From contig CANJMX010000065.1 of the NCBI GenBank assembly GCA_947475125.1, positions 1-8,088 on the forward strand: DNA of 8,088 bases. Direction: 5' to 3'. This stretch comes from Actinomycetota bacterium (GTDB taxonomy: Bacteria; Actinomycetota; Thermoleophilia; Miltoncostaeales; Miltoncostaeaceae). Below, one piece after another: positions 1-5,942 of this stretch; position 1 is the stretch's first letter, and each line of letters opens with the position of its first letter. The notes under the pieces are model-generated. The model was not told where the DNA came from and searched no databases. It saw only the letters and a list, made by a program, of their open reading frames with translations. The position numbers were made by a program, and so were the translations under genes.

Positions 1-486
1 GTTTGTTGAGGCCCCGGTCGTGAAGTTCTGATCCCACCCGACACCGGTGTAGCGCATCAGCGAAATACCGACGCGGTTCGGCTGTGCGTAGCAGAACCCA
101 CCGGGTTCTTGGCCGACTTTGCACCCGTTTGTCGGGGTGATGAAGGCGTAGACGTCACTGACCTGCCCACCAATGCTGGCGGCGGTCGGTGCCCAGCCGT
201 TCCCCGCCGTTGCGGAGTCTGCGACGACGAGGTCGGTGAAGGTCGCCCCGCCATCATTCGAGACCGACAGCGCCTTGATGTATGGCCGACCGGCGACACC
301 GAAGGTCGTGTTGCTCCAGCCCCAGCTGGTGCCGCTTGCCTGATCAAGGCCGCGGGAGGAGGTTGCCTGCTCGGTTTGACCGGCGGTGGAAGTGGGAATG
401 GCGGCGGATGCACTCCCTGCGATCGCGCCGAGCACTGCGAGCCCGGTGGCAGCGGCGATGACGGTAAAGCGGCGGACGGAATTCAC
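1..486 (-). CDS. Secreted protein of unknown function with one Asp-box motif (partial, C-terminus beyond left edge)
   Basis: I do not recognise the family. The frame is open from a GTG at 484-486 to the window edge, giving 162 residues with no stop. An in-frame TAA lies 36 bases upstream and no other start comes between, so this GTG is the start; a GAGG lies 5 nt before it. The N-terminus is a clear Sec signal peptide: a basic start (VNSVRRF), a hydrophobic core at about residues 8-23, and an Ala-rich ASASAA cleavage region near residue 28. The mature part is rich in Ser, Thr, Gly and Trp, as in exported beta-rich domains. Residues 76-83 (SNDGGATF) fit the SxDxGxT(W/F) Asp-box of BNR/sialidase-like propellers, but only one copy is visible. 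Cys122 and Cys132 could form a disulfide. It lies downstream of the M15 peptidase gene on the same strand and may be co-transcribed. The CDS is well supported; the function is open. Confidence 0.75.
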   Translation of the reverse strand, partial: MNSVRRFTVIAAATGLAVLGAIAGSASAAIPTSTAGQTEQATSSRGLDQASGTSWGWSNTTFGVAGRPYIKALSVSNDGGATFTDLVVADSATAGNGWAPTAASIGGQVSDVYAFITPTNGCKVGQEPGGFCYAQPNRVGISLMRYTGVGWDQNFTTGASTN

Positions 487-580
487 GGTGCCTCGCTTCG
501 AGGGGAAGGGGACTGCAAATTAGCAAAGGATGGCTCGTCCTGTGATTTCCTAGGTGTCGCTGTCGCTGGTCGATGGAGGG
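487..580 (-). promoter_or_regulatory. Short gap between the M15 peptidase and the secreted protein; possible weak promoter
   Basis: This gap separates two leftward genes. Reading the minus strand, a TTTGCTAAT stretch (complement of 519-527) resembles an extended -10 element about 30 bases before the GTG start, but no good -35 hexamer stands at the right distance. No strong terminator is present: the best stem is 4 bp (complement of 527-530 with 538-541). The downstream gene could therefore be read through from nhaA and the peptidase gene, started here, or both. The call rests on weak motif matches only. Confidence 0.2.
491..503 (-). promoter_or_regulatory. Small hairpin covering the ribosome binding site of the secreted protein
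   Basis: In the minus-strand transcript, CCTCG pairs perfectly with CGAGG around a 3-base AAG loop. The 3' arm contains the GAGG that is the only Shine-Dalgarno candidate for the GTG at 486. If it folds, the 5-bp stem would hide the ribosome binding site. The pairing is seen directly; a regulatory role is inference, and a stem this short can arise by chance at this GC content. Confidence 0.3.
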
Positions 581-1222
581 CTAGCGACCCGTGGTGGAGA
601 AGTGCTGGTAGTCCTTTGTTCCGCTCCAGCGCCCACCCCAGCCCCACCCGAGACTGTCGAAGATGCGCACCATGGCGCCGCCGTCAATGGCCATTCCGGG
701 CCGGGGCCGGCGTGCGATAAACACCTTGCTGGCGGTGTGGGCCACCGACCCGCCCGAGGTGACGTACGGATTCTCGATGGGGTTGATGTCAATCGCCCGA
801 CCGTAGGCGTGGTTGCTCCAGTTGCTGCCGCCCGTGGCATTCCGGCAGTTAAACGCCGAGGTGTTGTCATCCTCGATGCTCTTCCAGTCGTCACCTCCGT
901 ACGCCTCGATGGGGCGCATCTTCCTGATGGGGATCCCGGCTGCGTACATCTTGCGAAGTGCCGTGGCGGTGGCCGTGGCGGCGTCCTCATTGACAATGAG
1001 CGTGCCGGTGCGATCGTTGCCCGCGAAGTCGTGATGGGTGGCAGTGACCGCACGCAACTGATTGAGACCCACCGGGCAGCCGGCGTGCCATACCGATGGA
1101 GTCATCGCCGCGCGCTGCGCCTTGGAGATTGGGGCGATGGTCACCTGAAAGGCCGCAGATGCCACGGGTGTACAGGCGAGGGCGCCCATGGCGACGATGG
1201 GCAGCATGCGTCGTGCGTTCAT
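581..1222 (-). CDS. Secreted M15-family metallopeptidase (D-Ala-D-Ala carboxypeptidase / VanY-like)
   Basis: A 213-residue exported zinc peptidase expected to cut D,D- or L,D-peptide bonds in peptidoglycan stem peptides outside the membrane. Residues 1-23 form a signal peptide (MNARRM, hydrophobic stretch, ASA cleavage site). Cys17 has a poor lipobox (ALA-C), so a lipoprotein is less likely. The M15 core is clear: IRKMRPIEAYGG at 99-110, then SNHAYGRAIDINP at 136-148 with zinc ligands His138 and Asp145, and DYQHF at 204-208 with the third ligand His207 and the acidic catalytic position Asp204. These match the small M15 domain of phage endolysins and VanY/CwlK-like enzymes; no separate wall-binding domain is present. 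The ATG is 10 bases after the nhaA stop and has no Shine-Dalgarno, which points to translational coupling or a leaderless transcript. Family is secure; the exact bond cut is not. Confidence 0.9.
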   Translation of the reverse strand: MNARRMLPIVAMGALACTPVASAAFQVTIAPISKAQRAAMTPSVWHAGCPVGLNQLRAVTATHHDFAGNDRTGTLIVNEDAATATATALRKMYAAGIPIRKMRPIEAYGGDDWKSIEDDNTSAFNCRNATGGSNWSNHAYGRAIDINPIENPYVTSGGSVAHTASKVFIARRPRPGMAIDGGAMVRIFDSLGWGWGGRWSGTKDYQHFSTTGR

Positions 1223-1228
1223 ATGGTC

Positions 1229-1236
1229 GAGGCTAG
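1229..1236 (-). repeat. Octamer CTAGCCTC just upstream of the M15 peptidase start (copy 1)
   Basis: The minus strand reads CTAGCCTC here, ending 6 bases before the ATG at 1222. The same octamer lies 5 bases before the nhaA GTG (2591-2598). This copy includes the nhaA stop codon TAG. TAGCCT fits the loose TANNNT form of actinobacterial -10 elements at a distance suited to a leaderless transcript, but it has only three of six matches to TATAAT. The repetition is seen; a function is speculative. Confidence 0.3.
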
Positions 1237-2585
1237 TGCGCCTTATCGGACGCGCGACCAGCCCGGGCGAGCACGAACGCTCCCAGAATGGCCGCGACCA
1301 CCGACGCGCCCAATACTCCCGCCTTGGTCGCCTCGCTGATGGAGGGGTCGGTGAACGCCAGATCGGTCATAAACATCGACACGGTAAATCCGATGCCGCC
1401 GAGCAGACCCACGCCCATCATCTGGCTCCAGCGGGCACCCTCGGGCATGCGCCCCAGCCCCGTGCGAAGGGCAACAAAGGCCCCCAGGGGGAGGCCGATG
1501 GCCTTGCCCACCACCAGTGCCAGCCCCACGCCCACCGCAGCACGCACGGCGAAGGGGGCCTCAAAGGTCGCGGCGCTCAGCACGATGCCGGCATTGGCCA
1601 GCGCGAACAGCGGGAGTACCACGAACGACGACCATGGCTGCAGCGCGTGAATGAGCCGCGATGCAGGGGAGATCGCGCCGCGGCTGAGGTGCGCAAGCTC
1701 GGTCCAGGCCTTGTCGTCGGCATCGGGGGGCGACGGGTCATCAGAGGTTTGATCGGCCACCTCACGGGCTGCGCGCGACACCGCCGCCGGCCGCTGCATG
1801 GCGCGGGCGGGCATGAGCAGCCCGATTGCCACACCCGCAATGGTGGCGTGCACGCCCGACGCCGCCGTAAATGCCCACGCGAGAAGAGCGAGTATCAGGT
1901 ACGGGGGCAGGGCACGTACGTGGGCTGAGATCAGCACCCGCATCATCACAAGGGCGCCCGCCGCGGCAGCGAGCCACGCCAGAGAGATGCCGCTGGAATA
2001 CGCGATGGCGATGACGATGATCGCGCCGATGTCATCGATCACGGCGACGCCCAGAAGGAACGCCCAGATGGCCTGGGGCACCCTGCTTCGCAGTACCGAC
2101 AGCACGGCGAGTGCGAAGGCGACATCAGTGGCCATCGGAATGCCCCAGCCCGACTCCACGGGCGTGCCGGCATTGATGGCCAGGTAGATGCCGGCGGGGA
2201 GGATCATGCCGCCCAGGGCAGCGGCCAGTGGCAGTGCGGCCGCGCGGCGGTCAGACAACTCGCCGATCGCCAGCTCCCGCTTGATCTCCAGCCCGATGAG
2301 CAGGAAGAACACGAACATCAGCGCGTCGTTCACCACGGTCACCAGGTTGGTGGTGAGTATGTGATCGCCCAGCCCCAGCGTGAATGAGGTGGACCAGAAC
2401 GACGTATACGAGTCGCCCGCGGTGTTTGCCCAGATCAGTGCCACCACCGTGGCGGCGAGCAGGGCCACGCCGCCCGCCGCCTGCCACCGCATGAATGACC
2501 GGATGGGCCATGCGATGACGCGGGCGGATGTGCGGGACGATCGCGACCAGGGCGCGATCAAGCGGTCATCGGGATCCTTCTCCAC
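1233..2585 (-). CDS. nhaA: Na+/H+ antiporter NhaA
   Basis: An inner-membrane antiporter that exports Na+ (or Li+) in exchange for H+, serving pH and sodium homeostasis. All NhaA hallmarks are present in 450 residues: NDALMFVFFLLIGLEIKREL at 86-105; the ATD of PMATDVAFAL with Asp154 (E. coli Asp133); VIDDIGAI with the ion-binding pair Asp184-Asp185 (E. coli Asp163-Asp164); Lys361 (E. coli Lys300); and GGIGFTVSMFM at 396-406. About eleven to twelve hydrophobic segments can be counted. Residues 262-312 are a long charged loop, and about 30 residues precede the first helix; both are common in actinobacterial NhaA. The start is GTG at 2585, with an in-frame TAG four codons upstream and no Shine-Dalgarno; Met32 is a less likely alternative. 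It heads the leftward run and diverges from the nuclease gene across 57 bp. Very sure. Confidence 0.97.
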   Translation of the reverse strand: MEKDPDDRLIAPWSRSSRTSARVIAWPIRSFMRWQAAGGVALLAATVVALIWANTAGDSYTSFWSTSFTLGLGDHILTTNLVTVVNDALMFVFFLLIGLEIKRELAIGELSDRRAAALPLAAALGGMILPAGIYLAINAGTPVESGWGIPMATDVAFALAVLSVLRSRVPQAIWAFLLGVAVIDDIGAIIVIAIAYSSGISLAWLAAAAGALVMMRVLISAHVRALPPYLILALLAWAFTAASGVHATIAGVAIGLLMPARAMQRPAAVSRAAREVADQTSDDPSPPDADDKAWTELAHLSRGAISPASRLIHALQPWSSFVVLPLFALANAGIVLSAATFEAPFAVRAAVGVGLALVVGKAIGLPLGAFVALRTGLGRMPEGARWSQMMGVGLLGGIGFTVSMFMTDLAFTDPSISEATKAGVLGASVVAAILGAFVLARAGRASDKAH

Positions 2586-2642
2586 GTGGTGAGGCTAGCG
2601 GTGTGGCGTAAGCACCGGGCAGCCCGGCGGTGATACACACTC
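2586..2642. promoter_or_regulatory. Divergent promoter region between nhaA and the nuclease, with a perfect dyad
   Basis: These 57 bases must hold the start signals of both divergent genes. At 2615-2627 the sequence CCGGGC-A-GCCCGG is a perfect inverted repeat with 6-base arms and a 1-base centre, placed 16-28 bases before the nuclease ATG, where an operator could act. GGTGAT at 2629-2634 is the only, weak, ribosome binding candidate for the nuclease. On the nhaA side the minus strand has TAGCCT 6 bases before the GTG. No convincing -35/-10 pair is visible on either strand. The dyad is seen; its use as an operator is inferred. Confidence 0.4.
2591..2598 (-). repeat. Octamer CTAGCCTC just upstream of the nhaA start (copy 2)
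   Basis: This is identical on the minus strand to the octamer at 1229-1236 and sits at almost the same distance (5 bases) from the GTG start of nhaA. It overlaps a GCTAGC palindrome at 2594-2599 and an in-frame stop upstream of nhaA. It is not a Shine-Dalgarno sequence. It may be a -10-like element (TAGCCT) for leaderless transcription, or chance. Confidence 0.3.
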
Positions 2643-3377
2643 ATGACGATGCCGCGCGTGGTTCGACACATTCTGCTGTTCATCTCCGTTGGCCTGGTGT
2701 TGACGCCTGTTGCCATGGCGCAGCAGCCCACCGTGCTGAGTGGAACCATCCAACACGTGGTTGATGGCGACACCGTGCGCATCGTCTCGCGCGGCTTCCA
2801 GACCACCATTCGCCTGATTGGGATCGACACGCCGGAGACCAAGCGCCCGGGGTACCCGGTGCAGTGCGGTGGTCCCGCGGCATCGGCTGAGACCACACGC
2901 CTGCTGCCGGTGGGGCTCGCGGTGCGCGTGGTGTCAGATCCCTCACAGGACATCCGCGACAAGTACGACCGGTTTCTCGGCTACATCTACCGCGACGGAC
3001 GGTCGGGGGCACGGGGCTCAGTCAACTACGCACTGGTGGCCAACGGTTTCGCGAAGGCCTACATCTACAGACCATCCGGCCCGTTTCGGTACGCCCCGCA
3101 GTTTCTCTCGGCCGAGGCAACCGCCCGCCGCATCAAGCGGGGTATCTGGGGGTCTCCATGCAACGGCGATACCACCAAGCCGGCATACGTCGCGACCGGC
3201 ACGGCCACGGGCGCGCGCACGGGCTGTAACCCCAACTACTCGGGCGCCTGCATCCCCAATCCGCCACCCGATCTGGACTGCTCCGACATCACGGCGCGTC
3301 GGTTCAGGGTGGTGGGTGTTGACGACCAGCACTTCGACAGCGACGGCGACGGCATCGCCTGCGAGGGCAGTCGGTAG
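2643..3377 (+). CDS. Secreted thermonuclease (SNase domain) with C-terminal excalibur motif
   Basis: An exported Ca2+-dependent nuclease expected to degrade DNA and RNA outside the membrane, possibly for nutrient scavenging. Residues 1-26 are a signal peptide ending VAMA, followed by QQ. The SNase domain spans about 31-170: VVDGDTVRI at 39-47 supplies calcium-binding Asp; TIRLIGIDTPET at 55-66 carries Arg57, Asp62 and Glu65, matching Arg35, Asp40 and Glu43 of staphylococcal nuclease; and DKYDRFLGYIY at 106-116 carries Arg110, matching Arg87. All catalytic positions are kept. After a linker rich in Thr, Gly and Pro, residues 210-241 form an excalibur Ca2+-binding motif (DLDCSD, then DSDGDGIACE) with Cys213 and Cys240 likely paired. 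ATG 2643 is chosen for spacing to GGTGAT; ATG 2649 is possible. Its stop is one base from the stop of the opposing GH15 gene. Domain identity is very sure. Confidence 0.95.
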   Translation: MTMPRVVRHILLFISVGLVLTPVAMAQQPTVLSGTIQHVVDGDTVRIVSRGFQTTIRLIGIDTPETKRPGYPVQCGGPAASAETTRLLPVGLAVRVVSDPSQDIRDKYDRFLGYIYRDGRSGARGSVNYALVANGFAKAYIYRPSGPFRYAPQFLSAEATARRIKRGIWGSPCNGDTTKPAYVATGTATGARTGCNPNYSGACIPNPPPDLDCSDITARRFRVVGVDDQHFDSDGDGIACEGSR

Positions 3378-3378
3378 G

Positions 3379-5223
3379 TCAGGCGCCTGCTGCGCCGGCT
3401 TCAGCGTGAGGGCGATCGCTGCTTCGGGCCCAGCGGGCATCGGCGGGGCGACCGCCGGCCAGGTTCCAGGCCGAGTTGACCAGGCCCACGTGCGAGAACG
3501 CCTGCGGGAAGTTGCCCAGCATGCGCTGGCCATCGTTGTCCCACTGCTCAGCCAGTAGCCCCACGTCGTTGCTCAGCGACAGCAGGCGCTCAAAGAGTGC
3601 GGTGGCCTCGTCGGTGCGGCCTGCCATGGCGAGGTTATCCACCAACCAGAACGTGCACAGCAGGAAGGCGCCCTCGCCAGCAGGGAGGCCGTCGATGGTC
3701 TCGTCGGCAACGGCGTCGTAGCGCATGACCAGGCCTTCGTACGTGAGGTCGCGCTTGATGGCCTCCATGGTTCCCAGCACACGCGGGTCGGTAATGGGAA
3801 GGAACCCGACCAGCGGGATCATGAGCAGGCTCGCGTCGAGACGGCGCACGTCGTACGCCTGCACAAACGACCCCATCTCCTCGTCAAAGCCGTTGGCGCA
3901 CACCTCGGCGTGCACCTGCGCGCGCTGCTCCCGCCAGCGGTCCACCGGACCCGCCAGGCCGGAATGCTCCACGGCACGGATGGCACGGTCGAAGGCCACC
4001 CAGGCCATCACCTTTGAGTGCGTGAAGTGGCGCCGGGGTCCGCGCACCTCCCAGATGCCCTCGTCGGGCTCGCGCCACCGGGCCTCGAGCGACTCCATGA
4101 GCGCCAGTTCAAGTGCCCAGGTGTCGGGGTCGGCCTCCACGCCGATGCGGCGGGCGACGTGCAGCGAGTCCATTACCTCGCCATAGACGTCGAGCTGAAA
4201 CTGGTCGGATGCCGCATTGCCGATGCGTACCGGCTTTGCGCCGCCGTAGCCGTCGAGCCAGGGCACCTCCCACTCGGCCAGACGTCGTTCGCCGGCCGCT
4301 CCGTACATGATCTGCATGTCCTCGGGGTCACCGGCCACCGCGCGCAGGAGCCAGTCGCGCCAGGCCACTGCCTCGCGCGTGTAGCCGCCCAGCATCATGG
4401 CGTAGAGGGTGAAGGTGGCATCGCGCAGCCAGCCATACCGGTAGTCCCAGTTGCGCACGCCGCCGGGCTGCTCGGGCAGCGACGTGGTGGCCGCAGCCAG
4501 CATGGCACCGGTGGGGGCGTACGACAGCGCCTTGAGCGTGATGAGCGATCGCACCACGGGTTCACGCCACGGGCCCTCAAATGGGCAGCGCGAGCTCCAG
4601 CTCTCCCACCACTCCAGTGCACTGGCGAGCGCCTGCTCGTGGTGTGGGCCTGCGGGTGCCGGCTCATTCGATGCGTGATGGTTGAGTGTGAATCCCACGC
4701 GCTCGCCGGGGCGCGCCGTGAAGCAGAAGGTGATGTCGCCCTCCTGGCGGGCCACTGGCACGGGGGAGACGATGCGAAGCGCCTCCGGACCCGACACCAG
4801 GTCGGCACCCTGCGGCAGGTGGCGCACCCACGGGCGGGTGCGGCCGTAGTCGAAGCGCGCGGCCACCACCGACTCCATGGGCACCTCGCCTTCGAGCCCC
4901 TCGACGATTCGCACGATGCACGGGCCACTGGGCTCGGGCGACATCAGGTCGATCACCCGCACGCGACCCTCAGCGCAGGTCATGTCGGTTTCGAGCACCA
5001 GCGTCTCGCCCATGTAGCGGCGCGTGGAGTGGGTGACCCCCGAGACGGGGGCCAGACGCCACTCGCCGTTGTCGGGATTGCCGAGCAGCGAGCAGAACAC
5101 AGCCGGGCCGTCAAAGCGCGGGATGCAGAACCAGTCGATGGTTCCGTGGCTGGTGACGAGTGCGCAGGTGCGCTTGTCGCCGATAAGCGCGTGGTCTTCG
5201 ATCGGGGGTGCAGGGGTGCTCAC
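3379..5223 (-). CDS. Glycoside hydrolase family 15 enzyme (glucoamylase- or trehalase-type)
   Basis: A probably cytoplasmic GH15 enzyme (no signal peptide) that releases glucose from an alpha-glucoside, either maltodextrin/glycogen fragments or trehalose. The 614 residues start with the family's N-terminal block (PPIEDHALIGDKRTCALV, GTIDWFCIPRFD), then a beta-sandwich to about 195 and an (alpha/alpha)6 barrel to about 590. Barrel signatures are NWDYRYGWLRDATFTL at 258-273, SDQFQLDVYGEVMDSL at 339-354, DEGIWEVRG at 387-395 and LLAEQWD at 556-562. By comparison with fungal glucoamylase, Glu392 (GIWE) should be the general acid and Glu559 (AEQ) the general base. GTG 5223 is chosen because the conserved block begins a few residues later; an ATG at 5286 would add 21 unconserved residues and run into the divergent gene. 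Related mycobacterial proteins act as trehalases, so substrate cannot be fixed from sequence. Family very sure. Confidence 0.94.
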   Translation of the reverse strand: MSTPAPPIEDHALIGDKRTCALVTSHGTIDWFCIPRFDGPAVFCSLLGNPDNGEWRLAPVSGVTHSTRRYMGETLVLETDMTCAEGRVRVIDLMSPEPSGPCIVRIVEGLEGEVPMESVVAARFDYGRTRPWVRHLPQGADLVSGPEALRIVSPVPVARQEGDITFCFTARPGERVGFTLNHHASNEPAPAGPHHEQALASALEWWESWSSRCPFEGPWREPVVRSLITLKALSYAPTGAMLAAATTSLPEQPGGVRNWDYRYGWLRDATFTLYAMMLGGYTREAVAWRDWLLRAVAGDPEDMQIMYGAAGERRLAEWEVPWLDGYGGAKPVRIGNAASDQFQLDVYGEVMDSLHVARRIGVEADPDTWALELALMESLEARWREPDEGIWEVRGPRRHFTHSKVMAWVAFDRAIRAVEHSGLAGPVDRWREQRAQVHAEVCANGFDEEMGSFVQAYDVRRLDASLLMIPLVGFLPITDPRVLGTMEAIKRDLTYEGLVMRYDAVADETIDGLPAGEGAFLLCTFWLVDNLAMAGRTDEATALFERLLSLSNDVGLLAEQWDNDGQRMLGNFPQAFSHVGLVNSAWNLAGGRPADARWARSSDRPHAEAGAAGA

Positions 5224-5303
5224 GCGGCCACTATCCCAGATGAGTCGGTCACTCCGACCGGTCCGGGTCCCGCATGTCCGGTTCATACGACACCATTGGG
5301 CGC
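5224..5303. promoter_or_regulatory. Divergent promoter region between the GH15 gene and the MBL-like gene, with nested dyads
   Basis: On the minus strand GATAGT (complement of 5230-5235) lies 6 bases before the GH15 GTG. It matches TATAAT at four of six positions and would suit a leaderless transcript. In the middle, 5244-5258 reads GTCGG-TCACT-CCGAC, a 5-base dyad, and it overlaps the perfect palindrome GACCGGTC at 5256-5263. Such nested dyads between divergent genes can be operators. No Shine-Dalgarno is visible for either gene. The motifs are seen; promoter and operator roles are inferred. If the rightward gene starts at ATG 5274, the region shrinks to 50 bp. Confidence 0.3.
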
Positions 5304-5942
5304 ATGGACGTGAGATTCTCCGACGGCCCGACCGACCTTGTCACCTGGATTGCAGCCGACCCCGGCGTGATGCAGCGGGCTTCGCACGCCGTGGTGGTGG
5401 ACGACGGAACGTGGCTCGTGGACCCGGTTGATGCACCGGCGGTGCGCGACCATCTGGCCGCAATGCCCCCGGTCGTGGGCGTCATCCAACTGCTCGACCG
5501 CCATAACCGCGACTGCGCCCCCCTTGCACATCACTTCGGTGTGCCGCTCCACCGGCTGCCCAACGATGCAATCCCCAACACGCCATTCCAGGTCATCTGC
5601 GTGCGGTCGAGCCGCCGGTGGACCGAGCGTGCACTGTGGTGGGCCGATCGCAGGTGTCTGGTGGTGGCCGAGATGCTCGGCACGGCGTCGTACTTCCGTG
5701 TGCCCGGACAGCGCGTGGGCGTGCACCCATTCGCCCGGGTGTCACCGCCGCAGGTGCTCCGTGGATTTGCTGCTGAGCACCTGCTGATGGGCCATGGCGA
5801 TTCCGTGCACGATCCCAACGCGGGTGCCCTGGCCGATGCCGCCATTGCCCACGCGCGATCATCATCGGCACGGTGGGCGTGGTCACTTGTCACGGGATCG
5901 GTGCGGCGCACCGACCGCGCGCGCCCTATCCTCACCCGCTGA
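5304..5942 (+). CDS. Metallo-beta-lactamase-fold-like protein with an incomplete metal-binding site
   Basis: The 212 residues resemble a small MBL-fold protein but recognition is only moderate. MBL-like order: strands with VVVDDGTWLVDPVD at 30-43; VVGVIQLLDRHNRD at 57-70, where the HxHxDH metal motif should be; a GVPLHRL segment at 79-85; a GTASYF stretch at 126-131, where the family often has Gly-Asp; and LLMGHGDSVHD at 160-170, matching the late GHG loop. Within the core motif (RHNRDC) only Asp70 keeps its place; the three histidine positions read Arg, Asn and Cys. His67, His82 and His164 could still bind a metal in another way. The C-terminal 30 residues are basic. The start could also be ATG 5274, adding 10 residues (SGSYDTIGRM context); 5304 is preferred because the likely first strand follows directly. 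Neither has a ribosome binding site. The stop overlaps the next gene's ATG. The gene is sure; the fold is likely; the function is unknown. Confidence 0.6.
   Translation: MDVRFSDGPTDLVTWIAADPGVMQRASHAVVVDDGTWLVDPVDAPAVRDHLAAMPPVVGVIQLLDRHNRDCAPLAHHFGVPLHRLPNDAIPNTPFQVICVRSSRRWTERALWWADRRCLVVAEMLGTASYFRVPGQRVGVHPFARVSPPQVLRGFAAEHLLMGHGDSVHDPNAGALADAAIAHARSSSARWAWSLVTGSVRRTDRARPILTR

Noticed and set aside
527..541. Possible terminator stem after the M15 peptidase gene
   Set aside because: Only 4 bp pair around a 7-base loop, with no U-tract beyond three U residues; too weak to call.
554..1339. A 261-codon open frame on the plus strand opposite the M15 peptidase and the end of nhaA
   Set aside because: It overlaps two well-supported genes on the other strand and has no recognisable domain or ribosome binding site.
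1188..1928. A 246-codon plus-strand frame rich in His, Gly and Arg inside nhaA
   Set aside because: It is the mirror of nhaA membrane-helix codons; low-complexity charged composition marks it as a shadow.
2582..2589. Palindrome CCACGTGG over the nhaA start codon
   Set aside because: An isolated 8-bp palindrome is expected by chance in this window, and it overlaps coding sequence.
5224..5286. Longer N-terminus of the GH15 enzyme from ATG 5286
   Set aside because: The added 21 residues do not look like the family, which normally begins just before the IEDHALIGD block, and they would consume the divergent promoter region.
4018..5313. A 431-codon open frame on the plus strand opposite the GH15 gene
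   Set aside because: It is antisense to a clearly conserved GH15 enzyme, its translation resembles no family I know, and it shows the His/Arg/Ala-rich composition typical of shadow frames in high-GC DNA.
5873..5941. Upstream extension of the glycosyltransferase to an earlier ATG
   Set aside because: The extra 23 codons lie inside the preceding gene and encode no conserved or membrane segment; ATG 5942 gives the usual stop/start overlap.
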